This document shows, piece after piece, positions 10,022 through 23,700 of a DNA stretch of 64,000 nt (position 1 is the stretch's first letter; each line of letters opens with the position of its first letter). A program made the position numbers and the translations under genes. The notes under the pieces are model-generated. The model worked only from the letters and a program-made list of their open reading frames with translations, did not search any database and was not told the DNA's origin. The stretch is from Zingiber officinale (lineage: Eukaryota > Streptophyta > Magnoliopsida > Zingiberales > Zingiberaceae), in assembly GCF_018446385.1 (NCBI RefSeq), contig NC_055991.1, forward strand, positions 98,439,712 to 98,503,711, written 5' to 3'.

Positions 10022-10267
10022 TAATGAGCATGAATACACCAGAGAGGCTGAAGAGACAAACACAAGCAACAATTTTGTGAAGTCATGAAAGGGGAAAGTC
10101 ATGCTAAGAGGAATGTCGATGTGGAAGGTACAACAAGTGGTTAATGTCCATTGAAGGAGATGAGAAGACATTGGCAGGGACAAATTGCCAAGGTAGGGTG
10201 GATGATGGAGATGAATCAATTCATCATTGAGACATAGAATGACGAAGTGAGGATAAAAAGAGATGCA
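10022..10267. repeat. dispersed direct repeat, copy 1
   Basis: About 240 bases here match 12413-12635 in the same orientation: AGGCTGAAGAGAC, CAACAATTTTGTGAAGTCAT, GGAATGTCGATGTGGAA, GGTAGGGTGGATGATGGAGA. Copy 1 has extra bases (GAAAGGGGAAAGTC) and ends exactly where the CACTA terminus begins at 10268. The plus strand can be read as an acidic, serine-rich peptide near the end (DESIDHNDESEDEKRR in copy 2), with stops. It may be a gene fragment of unknown origin. Confidence 0.75.
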
Positions 10268-10790
10268 CACTACAAAAATATTCTGGACTAATGGAATTTT
10301 CTGTCGGAATTCTATCAATATATTCAGTTACTGATAAAGTTCCGACGGAAACTCATTTGTCCAGAGATGATTCGTTGGAAATGATTTTCTGATGGAATTT
10401 ACGTTTTCGTCATAAAAATTTCCGACAGAATACATATTTCGTCGATAAATTTCTCAAATATTTGCTGACGGAAATAGTGTCTCCAACGGTACACACGGCT
10501 AGAAATACTGTTTGGACAACTAGCATGTTTCAACAAAAATACTATTTCTGTCGGTAATTACCGATTGAAATAGAGCTTTCCGTCGGTAATTACTGATGGA
10601 AACAATGTTTTCGTTAGTACTTAATAAATGGAATTATTGACAGAAATCACTATTCCATCGGTAATTACCGACGGAAAGAATAGTTTTCGTCGAAAAATAT
10701 CAATAAATAGTAACAATACGGAATAGGGAATCCCAACAGAAATAGTGTTTCTGTCGATAAAAAAATTAAAAATAAAAATGTTGCATTCGC
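10268..10790. mobile_element. CACTA-type transposon end with subterminal repeats
   Basis: The terminus reads CACTACAAAAATATTC at 10268, the hallmark of CACTA (En/Spm) elements. It is followed by about 500 bases of short, partly palindromic subterminal repeats of the form TTCCGTCGGTAATTACCGAC in both orientations, where the element's transposase would bind. The opposite terminus (…TTTTTGTAGTG) was not found in the next 2.5 kb, and there is no transposase frame. This is a decapitated or very diverged copy. Confidence 0.72.
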
Positions 10791-11379
10791 GATATACACA
10801 AGCGATAACATTTCATACATACAAACATCACATTTTACAAATCCATACATGTAATCACATTTTACACATCCTAACAATCCATACATACAAACAAACATAA
10901 TTCTAACAAATCATATATCACAAACACAAATAAACTTATATAGACACAAATAAATTCGTACAAACAAATAATCTTGTGGATAAAAACAAATATGATATAA
11001 ACAATACACAAACACAATAATAGAAAGAAAACACAAACATAATAAGCCTTGTATGCCCGACCGACATTAGGGTTGTTTAAATTTATCTCATATATCTTGA
11101 TATCAAGTGGAGTGATAAGTTCTCCCAGTCTGGCTAGTCCTTGGGGTTGATCGACCGTATACAGAGAGACTTGTACCCAAAGAATGGGGAACTATAAGTT
11201 CCTAAAGTCCGATCGACTACTAGGCCGACCGACTTTATGCTGAGAGCCATAGTGCTGAGTGAGGAGTTGAGTCTTGGTGAGAATAACCCGTTCAGATGCA
11301 TATATTTTGACTTTTACTGTTATCTTGACTTTGACCACCATCTCACTTTGACTTTAACTGACACATCATCTCTAGGTGC
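10791..11379. other. A/C-rich low-complexity DNA, then unassigned repeat
   Basis: From 10791 to 11040 the sequence is made of loose CATACATACAAAC and ACAAACACA units and is probably CACTA interior. From 11040 there is a different composition with CCGACCGAC and GATCGACC blocks resembling gypsy LTR sequence. No gene is visible. Confidence 0.4.
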
Positions 11380-11645
11380 ACTTACAACATACCTTATCGC
11401 CCCCACGGGTTGGATCAGCTGGAAGGGTGTCTGATGCTGGCAACGGAGGTTCAGGGGTCGAGGGTTGCCAGTTGCACACGGGCGTAAAATCTCGGTCTGC
11501 TGCGCTTTAAATTCCACTCGACCCCCAGTCACCCCTCCTGCCCAGCTTAACCGTGATTTACCCCATCTGGATATATGTGGGGTTGGACCCAGGGGGCCGC
11601 TAAGGTGGCGGTTTCACCTTTTTGCAACTTACAACGTACCTTATC
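11380..11645 (+). mobile_element. candidate SINE with 19-bp target duplications
   Basis: A 228-base body (11399-11626) is flanked by ACTTACAACATACCTTATC at 11380-11398 and the same 19-mer with one mismatch at 11627-11645. The body starts GCCCCCACGGGTTGGATCAGCTGG, containing a box-A-like TGGATCAGCTGG, has a box-B-like GGTTCAGGGGTCG at about 11447, and ends in a TTTTT run just before the duplication. Length, long target duplications and a T tail all fit a tRNA-derived plant SINE copied by LINE machinery. The box matches are imperfect, so the class is likely but not certain. Confidence 0.65.
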
Positions 11646-12412
11646 ACTAGCCTCCTTTTAAAGTCTAGTCGAAGGAGGCTAATGTCCAACTGATTGGATC
11701 TGAGTCTAATTATTGCCTGATCACCCGATTTACTAGGCCGATAGGATGACCATGCTTCAGCTCGCCTTTAAACGCTGTAGTCAACTTTATTTTTATCTAA
11801 AAAAATGCATATTAGATGCTTGACATGTTAGGAAATGCACCGATGATACGCGGGAAAACGCTTTTAGCGAAATGATTTGAGTTGTCTTGTCCATCATAAA
11901 TGTCCATTGATAGATAAGCGTCATGTGCCGCATTATCTCATTTTTTGAAGCAACAATTGACGCATGCCTTTTCGTAAGACTAATAGTGCTTCCTCCTTTC
12001 TAATCGCACGACTAACAATGATCAAACTATTTCGATCCAATGGTCGAGATTGGAAAATCTTTTATGATTTATGTTTAAAAACCCTAAGCGTCATGTAAAC
12101 ATACTACCTACACTTCGTCTTCTTCGATCTTCTCTTCAAGTGATTTTCGCCAATGACCTCCCTCTCTTGCGACCTGCAGTAGTAAGTTCTTTATCCGATC
12201 TTCCTTTGTTTCTCTTCATCCATCCATGGCTCAAGAAATATTTGCTTCCTAGTACACCTTTACCCGTTTTGACTTTGACAACTATGGCTTAGAAATTTTT
12301 CATCTTGCTTTAGAAATCCCAAAAAACTTTAGTATTCACATTCCAACCTCTCAATAATTTAGGGATGGACTGTGAGAGATGTATAGAATGTAATTATTTT
12401 TTACTACAATAA
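11646..12412. other. intergenic DNA without a recognised gene
   Basis: The first 120 bases resemble the gypsy-LTR-like sequence before the SINE, continuing the interrupted element (CCGATAGGATGACC, GGCCGA). A pyrimidine-rich stretch at 12110-12280 gives a 73-residue open frame that has no recognisable motif. Confidence 0.4.
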
Positions 12413-12635
12413 TGTATGAATGCGCAAGGGAGGCTGAAGAGACCGACACAAGCAACAATTTTGTGAAGTCATGCTAAAAGGAATGTCGATGTGGAAAGGA
12501 CAACAAGTGGTTAATGTCCATGGAAGGAGAGGAGAAGACATTGGCAGAGACAAATTGCTAAGGTAGGGTGGATGATGGAGACGAATCAATTGATCATAAT
12601 GACGAAAGTGAGGATGAAAAGAGACGCAAGTCACA
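12413..12635. repeat. dispersed direct repeat, copy 2
   Basis: Second copy of the segment at 10022-10267, 2.4 kb downstream in the same orientation, without the CACTA end. The match stops at GAGACGCAAG where copy 1 continues into CACTACAAAAA. Confidence 0.75.
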
Positions 12636-13150
12636 TTTATGCAACTTTTTTGGAATTAACAAAATTATTGAATGATCTATTGTGCAATTAGTATTTGATA
12701 ATATATAATACATATTTAACTAATTTAATTGGTGTACATGACATGGGAAACAATGTCTTCTTCTGGTTGTATACAACTTTTTATATATATTTTGATAATA
12801 TGATTTAAGTTAGATTTTATTTTATTTTTGGATACGTGCATCAAGTGTACACTTACTTAAAATAATGCATGTGGAGTGTATGGATCTTATTGACTCAAAG
12901 GGATTGATTTGGGTTTTGCTCAACAGCTCAACAGCTTAGAACGAATAATGGAGTTTCGGAGGAACTAGTGAACTCTAGACCATTGAGCATTGATTGGTTA
13001 TCATTGCAATCATGGAGATTATTTACTTAATGGTTCAATAACTTAGGAAGTCTAACTCTAGGGCATGGAGCATTTAGTGGTGGGCTCGTACACATTGAGG
13101 ATCAAATGACATGGACCAAACATTTAGGGTGTGTTTGATTTAGGATCATC

Positions 13151-13775
13151 ATGGATAATCTTGATTATCTGTTTAGTTTGAGGTTACCATGTTTTGCCGA
13201 CTTAGGAGTAGCTTTAGGAATGCATGTGAATATGATGAAGTCAACTCTTTTTATAGCAGATAATGAGTCTCGAGATGGAATATATTCATATGCTTTCTCA
13301 GGTTCTGAGGGCTATTCTACTATTCTAATATCTAAGTATGCCTCTAGCTGTGACAGCTCGGAGTTATAAACTATGCTATGTTTATTAATACTTCGACCAT
13401 ATCATAAAGGCCAGAGTGGAGCTGATTTAAGTTGTTCTTCAAGGAGATGAATGCATATGGTTAATCATTTTTCTAATTCCAACATTGCTTCTAGTTAAAA
13501 TTATTAAGTTATGCAGGCTTATACCTGAGGGTCTAATAGAGTTGGAACCAAGCCCTCTTGACAAAGATCTTGTGGGACATACATGTTAAGGCTAATTCAC
13601 TATGGGCCAAGTGGATAAATGAAGTATATCTTAGGAATCAATTTGCATGGAAGTGGCAATCAAGAAAGGAAGACTCACCAATTCACCATTATAGGATCAT
13701 GTTGGTATTGTATTTGGATGTTCAAGTGCCGTTTCAACAATGGATACTTGGCGAGACCATAGATTGATTGGTTTG
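13151..13775 (+). pseudogene. L1-type LINE remnant (RT end and zf-RVT region)
   Basis: Two decayed frames on the plus strand resemble the 3' part of plant L1 ORF2. The first (13178-13300) reads FADLGVALGMHVNMMKSTLF, like the conserved 'GL.VN..KS..FF' segment that follows the reverse-transcriptase core. The second (13558-13700) reads ILWDIHVKANSLWAKWI, then YLRNQFAWKW, the zf-RVT region. Sequence between them has stops and frameshifts. No target duplication or poly(A) tail was found. Before the first frame lies 'GGGTGTGTTTGATTTAGG' at 13127, which could be the edge of a Harbinger-type MITE. Confidence 0.65.
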
Positions 13776-14788
13776 AGTGTATTTTAGTATGTTTATTCGC
13801 TTGCTTGATTATTAAATGTGATTCTTCATTGTTATTGTATCATAGTAGTCCATTACTGTAGTCACTCTTATTATTACATCATTGTCGATGATCACTAGTT
13901 TTATAAATCTCTAGGGTTATCAACTAGGTAAAAAGTTTCCCAATATTTTACCAAAAGCATAAGCATCTAGCATTTTTGCTTGTATAACATTAGATTAATT
14001 ATATGTTTTAAAGGGATCATATATACTATCCTCAAAACTACAACTTAAATGATTTTAAATGATTTCAATTCATGCAAATTGATTCTCCATGGTTTATGAA
14101 TGTTAAAATAATGAATCATTAAAGAGTTTTTTTTAAACATTGCTTGATCTAGCTTAATTCATGATCATACTCTTGTGCCATCATTCTTTCTAGTTTCCAT
14201 TTTGTTATATGCTAAGATTAAGATCACAAAACTATTGGATTTCAACCAAAACTTTTAATGCTCAATCTATGTCATTATCAAAGAAAGGAGCTATTAAAAG
14301 AGCCGTCACTAAATTCTATGGTAAAGCCATGAGAAAATATCTCAAACTAGTAAGATATAATAAGATACAGTGAGTCTTACATTATTCATGAGATTCATCT
14401 ATAAACTTGCAGCCAAATTAAAGAGTTTGTATTCATTAATATATTTTTAACTTGCCATTAAAAATAAAGATTATACCATATTTTATTAATCACGTATAAA
14501 TTTTTTTGTTAAAAATAAGACTCGATACTTCTGATTCTATTATTACATATATCCTTTACTAGTCTTTTCATTGTATATTCCATGAATCAATAGTTTTTTC
14601 TCAAACATAAAAAAATTTCCAACAAAACATAAAAAACAAATAAGCCTTAAGTCATCAAATATGGAACATTGTTTAATTGCATAAGCCAGATACACCCCAA
14701 CAAAATCTTCTTACTCTGGAAGGCGCAACACACGCCTAGTGTCGTAATGCAACATCTACGAGCAGTCAATTGTTATTCAGATTCATAG

Positions 14789-17700
14789 TTAGGAGACTGT
14801 CTGGGGAGACATGTTGTGCACCAGCGTAATACTTGTACTTAGAGCAAATATCTGCAGGCAAACACCTGGCACCACAAAGTGTTAAGCAAATTAATCAATA
14901 TAAAATATCACAATTTCGGTACGTAGCAGGGTGATCCTTTTGCATTTATTTGGATAAATCAGATAAATCAAAAAGTACTGATTAAAATTTCATTTCAGAT
15001 GCAAAATATATTAAGTTTGACTTGATTTTGATGAACCAAAACAATAGTTTTAAGCTTTGGAAATAGATCTACAAATAGTTTTGATTCAGGGTTAAAATCA
15101 TCAACAAACAAACTCGTATTCAAGTTCTTCAGTGGATTTTTCAAATATTGGAAATGTATTTCAGTAACAGACCGTTCTATTCTGCTCAAATTGAAAGGAC
15201 ACCCTGCAACTAAAATCTAGAGAACAAACTTCAGGTCTTACCAATCACAGTGCGTACTAACACAAGAAGATCATATATCAGCAGGTCTGTGAAGCTTTGG
15301 AGATTGCTAACCTACAAATCAAATACAATTGTCAGCCAAAAGCATCAGATGATGAAAAGCCAACAGCTGTGCATATGTATTTTATTGCTTCAATCAAGAT
15401 AAGCAAACAAGAACAACTAGAATGGCAAGTCAACAAAGCCCGTTAAACAAAGCCAAGCCAGCCAAGCCAGCCAAGCCTGTTAAACAATGCTGAGGCACGA
15501 ACACCCGATAAACCACAAGACAAGGTGGGCAACCAGTAGTTGTTGATGTTGTCTGTATAACCGATAAACCACTAGTCCTGATAAAAAGTATAAGGATACG
15601 AGAAAGTTGGATCTGAAATACGACAAAGTTATCATGAATGGATCTGATGGGATCAAACTTTGATGCTCAAATTAAATATCTAATCAAGAGAAAGAAATGG
15701 TAAGTTTCAAAATCAAAGCACCTATGGTTTTTTTATGAGTTTCTGAAGACGTCCTAAAGATTTGGCAACTTAATAGAGTTATTACGAGTCTACTTGCATG
15801 CTTAGTTATCTGAACCTCATCAAATGTGCATAGATAACTGCACAACAGGCTAATACCATTTGATATGGACGAAAAAATAACACTGAAAACCAGCTACTTT
15901 AGATGCTAATCCGTTCATGTGTGAGCGAGCAGTGATCCACAGCATCGCAACTGATCCAACCAGAAAATGGCACCTGACCCAAAGACATTAATAAGCACTT
16001 ACTCTCAAAGAGTTTTGACAGACCCTCCTTGTGCCTCTTCCATGACAAAATCAACATGCAAAAACGGAGGTTAGAATGTCTCCTAGTAGTTTAGTATTCT
16101 CTGTTATCTGAAAATTGATCTGACGTTTACTAATTTAGCAAGTTAACATAAAATTTAGCTTTTCTCACACTAATTGGCGCAAATTAGTGTCATGAATCCT
16201 TTTGGAGACTTATTATTGGGTACTTTAGGTTCATGTATGCAAGAAACTAATCTATCATATTACTAGCTACAATATAGTAATTACAATTTATTTACTGATG
16301 CTGGCATGTGTCTTTTCAAAGGTAGAGTTCTTATTTTGATAAAAAAAAAAACTAACATTATCAAATAATGAGCTGTGGTCTCTTGAATCACTATAAATGC
16401 ATACAAATTAGAATCATAATTGATTTGTCATTTTTAAAATGGAATTTTGACATTGTTATCTCATTATACTTGCTTTGTTCAATTTCCTCTTTTAATCTTT
16501 TGGGATAGTATGAGGTCACTTGAAGGGCTAACACTAGCATATCAAACATTCTTTGAAATGGACAAATTGACAAAAGGTACATCAACAAGATTCTCCAAGG
16601 TGTTATATGTTGGTGCATTTGTGCCCAAAGTGGTCTGTGGTCCATGGTCCGATGTGGATGTTTGGGCCTAGACTTTAAGTTGGGTCTTTGCGTGAGTATT
16701 CGATGTGTGTTTGAGTGATCAGGCACTTGCAAGAACACACATAGAGCATTAAAATACTAAGTGCTCAACATAGTCGAGTAATGATAAATGTTGGCTTGGC
16801 ATGACTAAGGTGACACACCCAGTAGCATGGAGGTTCAAAGAGATCAGAGAAGAATAGTATAGGACATTTGAGAGACTGCACAACAAAGAGCACTTGGATA
16901 AGGAACCATTCGTCGAATAGAAATTTTCAAACATTAAATAGATGCAGCAATGCAAGATCACAATCAAATAAGTTTAGTCATAACCTCACAGTTAAAAAAG
17001 CTTATTTCGAGCCAATTTTCAAATGAAAATATCAATAGGAACTCAACTATATAAGAAAATTAACATGGATAAAGGAATTCATCATGTAAGTGAATGTGCT
17101 TTTATTTAAGACGTCCATTTTTGTTGAATACTTCTAAAGATTCCCTTGATTATAGGGATTATGATTGATTTAGATTCCCTTGATTATTGGGATTGAGATT
17201 GATTTTGATTGTATTCCTTAGACTGTAGGGATTGAGATTGATCTTTCTTTTCTCACCTTATGTATATAAATACCTACATGTAAACATATTAATGATAAGA
17301 TAGAAAATTTTTCTCTTTTCCATATGGTATCAGAGCGAGGTTGAAAGACAAATCCTATTTTTTTTCTCTCCGCCGCCATTCCTTGCGTTGCAGCATCGCC
17401 CAACGCTGCCACCCTCCTCTCCTATTCGCAAACTGACACCAGCGTTTTTCTGGGTCGTGAGCACACCGTCCTTCGTCCAGACGACGAAGAGAAGCTCGGG
17501 AGATCAGCAGTTTGGAGATAGTAGGGATTATTCTTCCAGTTCCACCATCCTCACCTATCTTCCTGCATCGCTTGAGTCTTTCTTCGTTGTGTGCCCTCTT
17601 TTAATGAGCTGATCAATGACTTTCTCCATCACTCCAAAACCAGATATTTCAATCTTTACCAACCACATACTGCACCACTCTCTTCCAAGTAGTTGGATGG

Positions 17701-20700
17701 TAAGAACTACTCTTCTTGGACCTCTCACATTGAGCTTTGGCTTATTGGATAGGGTTATGAGACACATCTCACTCACACCGAAGAGGATGTCCAAGTCACC
17801 GATCGTCCTCTATAGAAAAAGGTTGACGCCCAGTTGTGTTGCATTATCCAAGCCACCATCCATCCATCTCTTAGGGATATCTTCCGTACTCACAAAACCT
17901 GTAACTCTGTTTGGACACAGGCTTAACAACTCTTTACAAACGTCTCTCGACAACTCTATCAGGTTTGTGAAGATCTCATGACCATCATCAGTGCCCATCA
18001 GATTAAGGATTCAATGTTTACCTATCTAGGTTCAATCTCTAGCCTTCTTTGTGACTTCAATGAACTACTTCCACCTGCGGCCACTCTTGTTGTGGAGCTT
18101 GAAAATCAAAAGAAATTTTTTGTCTCTGGCTTTATATGGTCTGCCCATAGATTATTTTCATGTTCGTAATCAGATCCTGGGCCGCCCCACAAAAGCTACC
18201 ATGAACAGTTCCTGGGCAACTCTCCTCCGTGTCCCTGCCAAAGCCTTGTTGTTGCCTCTTTTCGTTCCTGTTGACTCATTAGCTTTGGTCTCTCCAAACA
18301 ACAACGGGCCTCCACCTAGTAAGGGTGGAAAAGGATGTCCTTGGTGTGATCACTGCCATCAACCAGGACACACGATTGATAAGTGTTGGAGTCTCCATGG
18401 TCGATCTCCTCGGGCTGCTCAGATCACTCAGAGTCCTGTCGCTTCTTAAGCTTCAGCTGCACAATTGCCACCGGATCTGGCCCCACCGCCTTCCTATGAT
18501 GACTTTCTAAAATGGTATGAGGATTGTCAGGCTTCAGATTCCACTGCTACCGTTGTACACGCTAGTAATTTCTTTGCTGGCATATCTCGCTTTTCGGGTC
18601 CTTAGGTTCTTAACTCTAGGACCACCGATCATATCATTGGTAATAAATCCTTTTTTTCTTCTCTCTCTACTTCCGGTTATTTGCCCTTTGTCACCATGGT
18701 CAATGGTTCCCAAACTCAATCCCAGGGTGTTAGTATTGTTCATCCTTCCCCATCTCTTTCTATCCATAATGTTCTTTATGTCCTTGAAGCTCCCTTTAAT
18801 TTTTGTCCATAAGACAACTTACTCGGGCCTTTGATTGTGTCATCTCTTTTACTAAAACTTTTATTTCCTTACAGGACCGGAGTAGGTGAGGATGATTGGC
18901 TTCGGATGTGAGTCTCATGGCCTATATAGGGTTCAACAACCCTCTCTTGTTGGTTCGACGACGACATCTCCACTTTTTATTCATGCTCGGTTGGGACATT
19001 CAGGTCTGGATAAGTTGAAACAATTATGTCCTAGTTTTTCTCACTTAGAGTCTTGGTCTTGTGAGTTGTGTCAATTAGGAAAGCATATTCACAGTTCTTT
19101 TTCTCCTCGTACTGTGAGTTGGGCTACGCCCCCTTTTTCTTTGGTTTATTCTAATATTTGGGGTCCGAGTTGTATTTCTTCTACATTGGGATCACGATAT
19201 TTTGTTACTTTTATAAACGATTTTTCCAGTTGTACTTCGTTGTATCTGATGAAGGATCATTCAAAATTATTTCCTATTTTTCAATCTTTTTTCGATGAAA
19301 TCAAAACTCAATTTGGTATTTCTCTTCGAACTTTGCAAAGTGATAACACATATAAGTATCTATCTACTCAGTTTCGTACCTTCTTGGCATATCATGATGT
19401 GTTGCATCGCACGTCTTGCCTTCATACCCCTCAACAGAATGGGGTTGCAGAACGTAAGAATCGTCATCTCCTCGAGACCACCCGGACTCTTCTTCTCCAC
19501 TCTCACGTTCCTCATCAGTTTTCGGGTGATGCTGTACTTACTACGTGTTATCTCATCAATCACATGCCTTCCTCAACTCTCCAGGATAAAATACCTCATC
19601 ATATAATTTATCCTCATCAATCGCTTTATCCTTTACCACCTAAGATCTTTGGTTCTATATGTTTTGCTCATGCTCTTGATCTTGGCATTGACAAACTCTC
19701 CCCAATCTCATAAGTGTATCTTCCTTGGATACCCCCGGTCTTAGAAAGGGTATAAGTGTTATTCCCCTACTCTCCGTCGGAACTTTATCTCTACTGATGT
19801 CGCGTTTTTTTGATACAGTTCCCTTTTTCGAGCCTCACGCATCTCCATCCGAGTTCTCTCCTTCTCCGCCTGCACCAGTGACTATCTTTTATCCTCTGGG
19901 GGCGTCTCTATCACCTCCAACCCCATCTCCTCCTTTGCAAGTTTATCGGCGTTGTTCTCGCCCTACTTTGCCACTGCCCACTGCCATAGACACACCTTTG
20001 AAGCCGAGTCCTTCGCCTCTTCCTTCGGTCCCATCTCCTGAGCCTGATATTCCCATTGCACTTCGGAAAGGTATGCGTTCCACTCGTAATCCTTTTCCTC
20101 ATTATATTTCCTTGAGTTATCATCGTCTTTCTCCTTTCTACTTTTCTTGTCTTTCTTCCTTGTCGTATGTTCCAAAGACTGCAGGTGATGTCTTTGCCCA
20201 TCCAGGATAGAAACAGACTATGTTTGATGAAATGTGTGCCTTGCAGCGTAATGGGACTTGGGACCTCGTTCCTCTACCACCTGGGAAGTCAGTTGTTGGT
20301 TGTCGATGGGTATATACGGTGAAAGTTGGTCCAGATGGCACGGTTGACCGGCTTAAGGCTCGCCTCATCGCTAAAGGCTATACTCAGATCTTTGGATTGG
20401 ATTATAGGGACACTTTTTCTCCTGTTGCCATGATGTCTTCTGTGCGTCTTTTCCGGTCCATTGCTGAGATTCGACATTGGCCTCTTTATCAACTGGACAT
20501 CAAAAATGCATTCTTACATGGTGACTTGCTCGAGGAGGTTTATATAGAGCAACCTCCGTGTTTTGTTGCTCAGGGGGAGTCTTCTGGTTTTATATGTCAC
20601 TTTATATGGCCTCAAGCAGTCATCCAAGGTATGGTTCGGTAGATTTAATACTGTAATTCAACAGTTTGGCATGACTTGGAACGAGACTGACCATTCTATC

Positions 20701-23700
20701 TTTTATCGTCACTCATCTACTGGTTCCATCTACTTAGTGGTTTATGTTGATAATATCGTCATCACGGGTAGTGATCATCTCGGGACTTCATAGGTAAAAT
20801 AGTATCTTTTCAAACATTTCCAGACAAAGGATCTCGACAAACTTAAATATTTCTTGGGGATAGACGTAGCACAGTCTAAAGATGGGATCATCATATCCCA
20901 AAGGAAGTATGCAATGAATATTATGGAAGAAACAAGAATGTTAAACTCAAAGACAACAACCCCATGGATCCTAATATCAAGCTCCTGCCAAATCAGGGGG
21001 AGCCTCTTCCAGATCCTGAACGGTACAGACGATTAGTAGGGAAACTAAGCTACCTTACTGTTACTCGTCCGGATATCTCGTTTGCAATAAGTGTAGTAAG
21101 TCAGTTTTTCAACTCTCTATGCAAGGAACATTGGGATGCTGTGACTCGCATTATTCGATATATCAGAGGCACACCAAGAAAGAGTCTTTTGTATGAAGAC
21201 AAAGAATATACTCAAGTTGTAGGATATTCTGATGCAGATTGGGCAGAATTTCTAATAGAAGATCCACTTGTGGGTTTTGTATATTTGTCGGAGATAACAT
21301 TATTTCTTGAAAAAGCAAAAAGCAAAATGTTGTGGTAAGATCCAGTGCAGAGGCAGAGTATCGAGCTATGACTATAGTCAGTCAAGAGCTTATATGGCTA
21401 AAACAATTGCTCCAGGAACTAAGGCTTGAAGAGGTTACATAAGTATCACTTATATGTGACAACTAGGTCGTTATGCATATCGCCTCGAACCCAGTTTTTC
21501 ATGAGAGGACAAAGCATATTGAAGTTAACTGTCACTTTGTCAGAGAGAAAGTCATATCTGGAGAAATATCTACTAGCTTTGTCAATTCACATGATCAATT
21601 AGCAAATATATTCACTAAGTCACTAAGAGGTCCCCGAATTGACTACATATATAACAAGCTTTGTGCATATGATCTATATTCTCGAGCTTGAGGGGGAGTG
21701 TTGAATACTTCTGAAGATTCCCTTGATTGTAGGGATTATGATTGATTTGGATTCCCTTGATTATTGGGATTGAGATTGATCTTGATTGTATTTCCTTGAC
21801 CGTAGGGATTGAGAGTGATTTTTCTTTTCTCTCCTTATGTATATAAATACCTACATGTAAACATATTAATGATAAGATAGAAAAATTTTCTCTTTTCCAC
21901 AATTTCCATAAATTTTGTGCCTAAAACTAATGTAGCAGAGGAATGGAGTAGACAAAATTCTGAAACCAGGCACCTTTCATAGGATTTTTGACCTAAGGTT
22001 TGTGAGGAATTGGAATTTTCACTCTGACGCTTGTGTCATTCAAATAAAGAATTCTATGAGAATTCCAGTTCTAGAATCCCTCTATTCCCAAAAGGTTTCA
22101 AGCAGACTCCTAAAAGGCATTGCCTTTTGATCAGAAATCTTAAATGGGGAAATCTAAACAGTCAGCAAAAGGCTAAAAAATAATGAGAGCTGAACAATAC
22201 TCAGGTTACCTTCAAGTACAGGTTACTCCTAAAAATACAAACAATAGATAGTGCAGTCGCTACAGATGAGAAGATATTGTACAATCTCAGCAATCTTTTG
22301 GAGCTGCGCCTTCGACCTGAAGTCACGTGAAACAAAAGCTATGCATGTAAACATGAAGAGATAACAATGATAGCAATTGAAGATGACATTTCCAATCATC
22401 ACAAACCTAATTCTCCAATTATAAGTGAAATGAATCCAAGTGAAAGAGATACAGCAGGAAGTGTCTCAATCTTCTTTTCAGGCAATGCAGATAAGAACAC
22501 CAGAACTGTCCAAATTATTTGACTGGCAGTCTGTGCATCAATAATTCAGAAACAGATGAGGAATACACAAACCAAAGAGAAAAAAGTGGGGAAACAAGAA
22601 ACAACCACGAAAATAATAATCTTACAATGTAACACTACTACACAATATGAACTTGCATGGGCCAAACCATAAAATTAGTGATTGTTTGTTATGAAAAGTT
22701 GTTATTAGTCAATTATATCATCTAGATTCTAACTACTATGATCCAAAGCATGAAATCTGTAAAAACACTCAGAGTTAACTGAGAAAGAAGATTTATAAAG
22801 TGGCGTACTTCACAGAATCAACTTGAAAGTTGGTCCCCCAAGAGCCACATTCACCTCCCTCAATTATATAAAAACACAACAAACCATTGACATAATTTAA
22901 TCATCGACCAGCAAACATCATCCCACCTAAGATATTCAAAAAATCTTACTTGAGGGAAATCATGTATAGAACCAAAGATATATACTTTAATTTTGTGCTG
23001 GCCCTGAGGGTCAAGAATGTGCCAGTCTGCTGAAAATTCATTAATTTATCATATTAAGTCTGGTGTATTAGCATATAAGTACTTAAAAAACAGAGCTGAT
23101 TTGGCCTCAACAACTGCTTCTTGAGAGAAGCGGTCTTAATAAGAAGCAAGTATATCACAATTGATTAACTGTTCACCATTCAAGCAAAGAGGGTCTCATC
23201 TCTTGTAATCACAACCTGAGTAGGAGTTCTAAAAACGGAGACACAATTTTCATTCTAAAGTTTACAACTTTTGAAGAGAATATCAACCACAATTATCAAA
23301 ACTGATCAGGATTAGTCAAATTTACAAGTGGTGTGAAATATATTTGATGGCAACATAATACAACTATTCATGTAGCTGAGGATGTAGGAAATTTTGATAA
23401 AACACATAAAATGAATCTCTTGACAATCTTATTTTCTTCTTGTAATTGCACTTTCTCTTCCTTGCATATTTGAGTTTCTAGATTTGCACAGCACATATGA
23501 GTGTTCAACTCCTAACAACATGTGCTTATTTTTTGGATAATCTAACTTACCATGAGTATCAAGAAAAATAATTGATTTTGTTTGCAGAGTCTATACATTC
23601 GAGTAAGAGGGATAAGCATTTCACCACTATTACGAATACATATACAATTATATCTAATATTGGTGCAAAATGTTTTAAGCATAATAAATTTGTTGAATCT

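Noticed and set aside
12071..12292. 73-residue plus-strand frame
   Set aside because: Pyrimidine-rich, no motif, no splice or promoter support.
14781..14858. Alternative last exon starting at 14852 (CAG acceptor) with a longer polar tail
   Set aside because: The acceptor at 14866-14867 gives a hydrophobic continuation of the fourth span; the alternative breaks that span. Not fully excluded.
16447..16967. Overlapping open frames in intron 4 as a gene
   Set aside because: Opposite-strand frames of similar length with no motif; AT-rich intron sequence.
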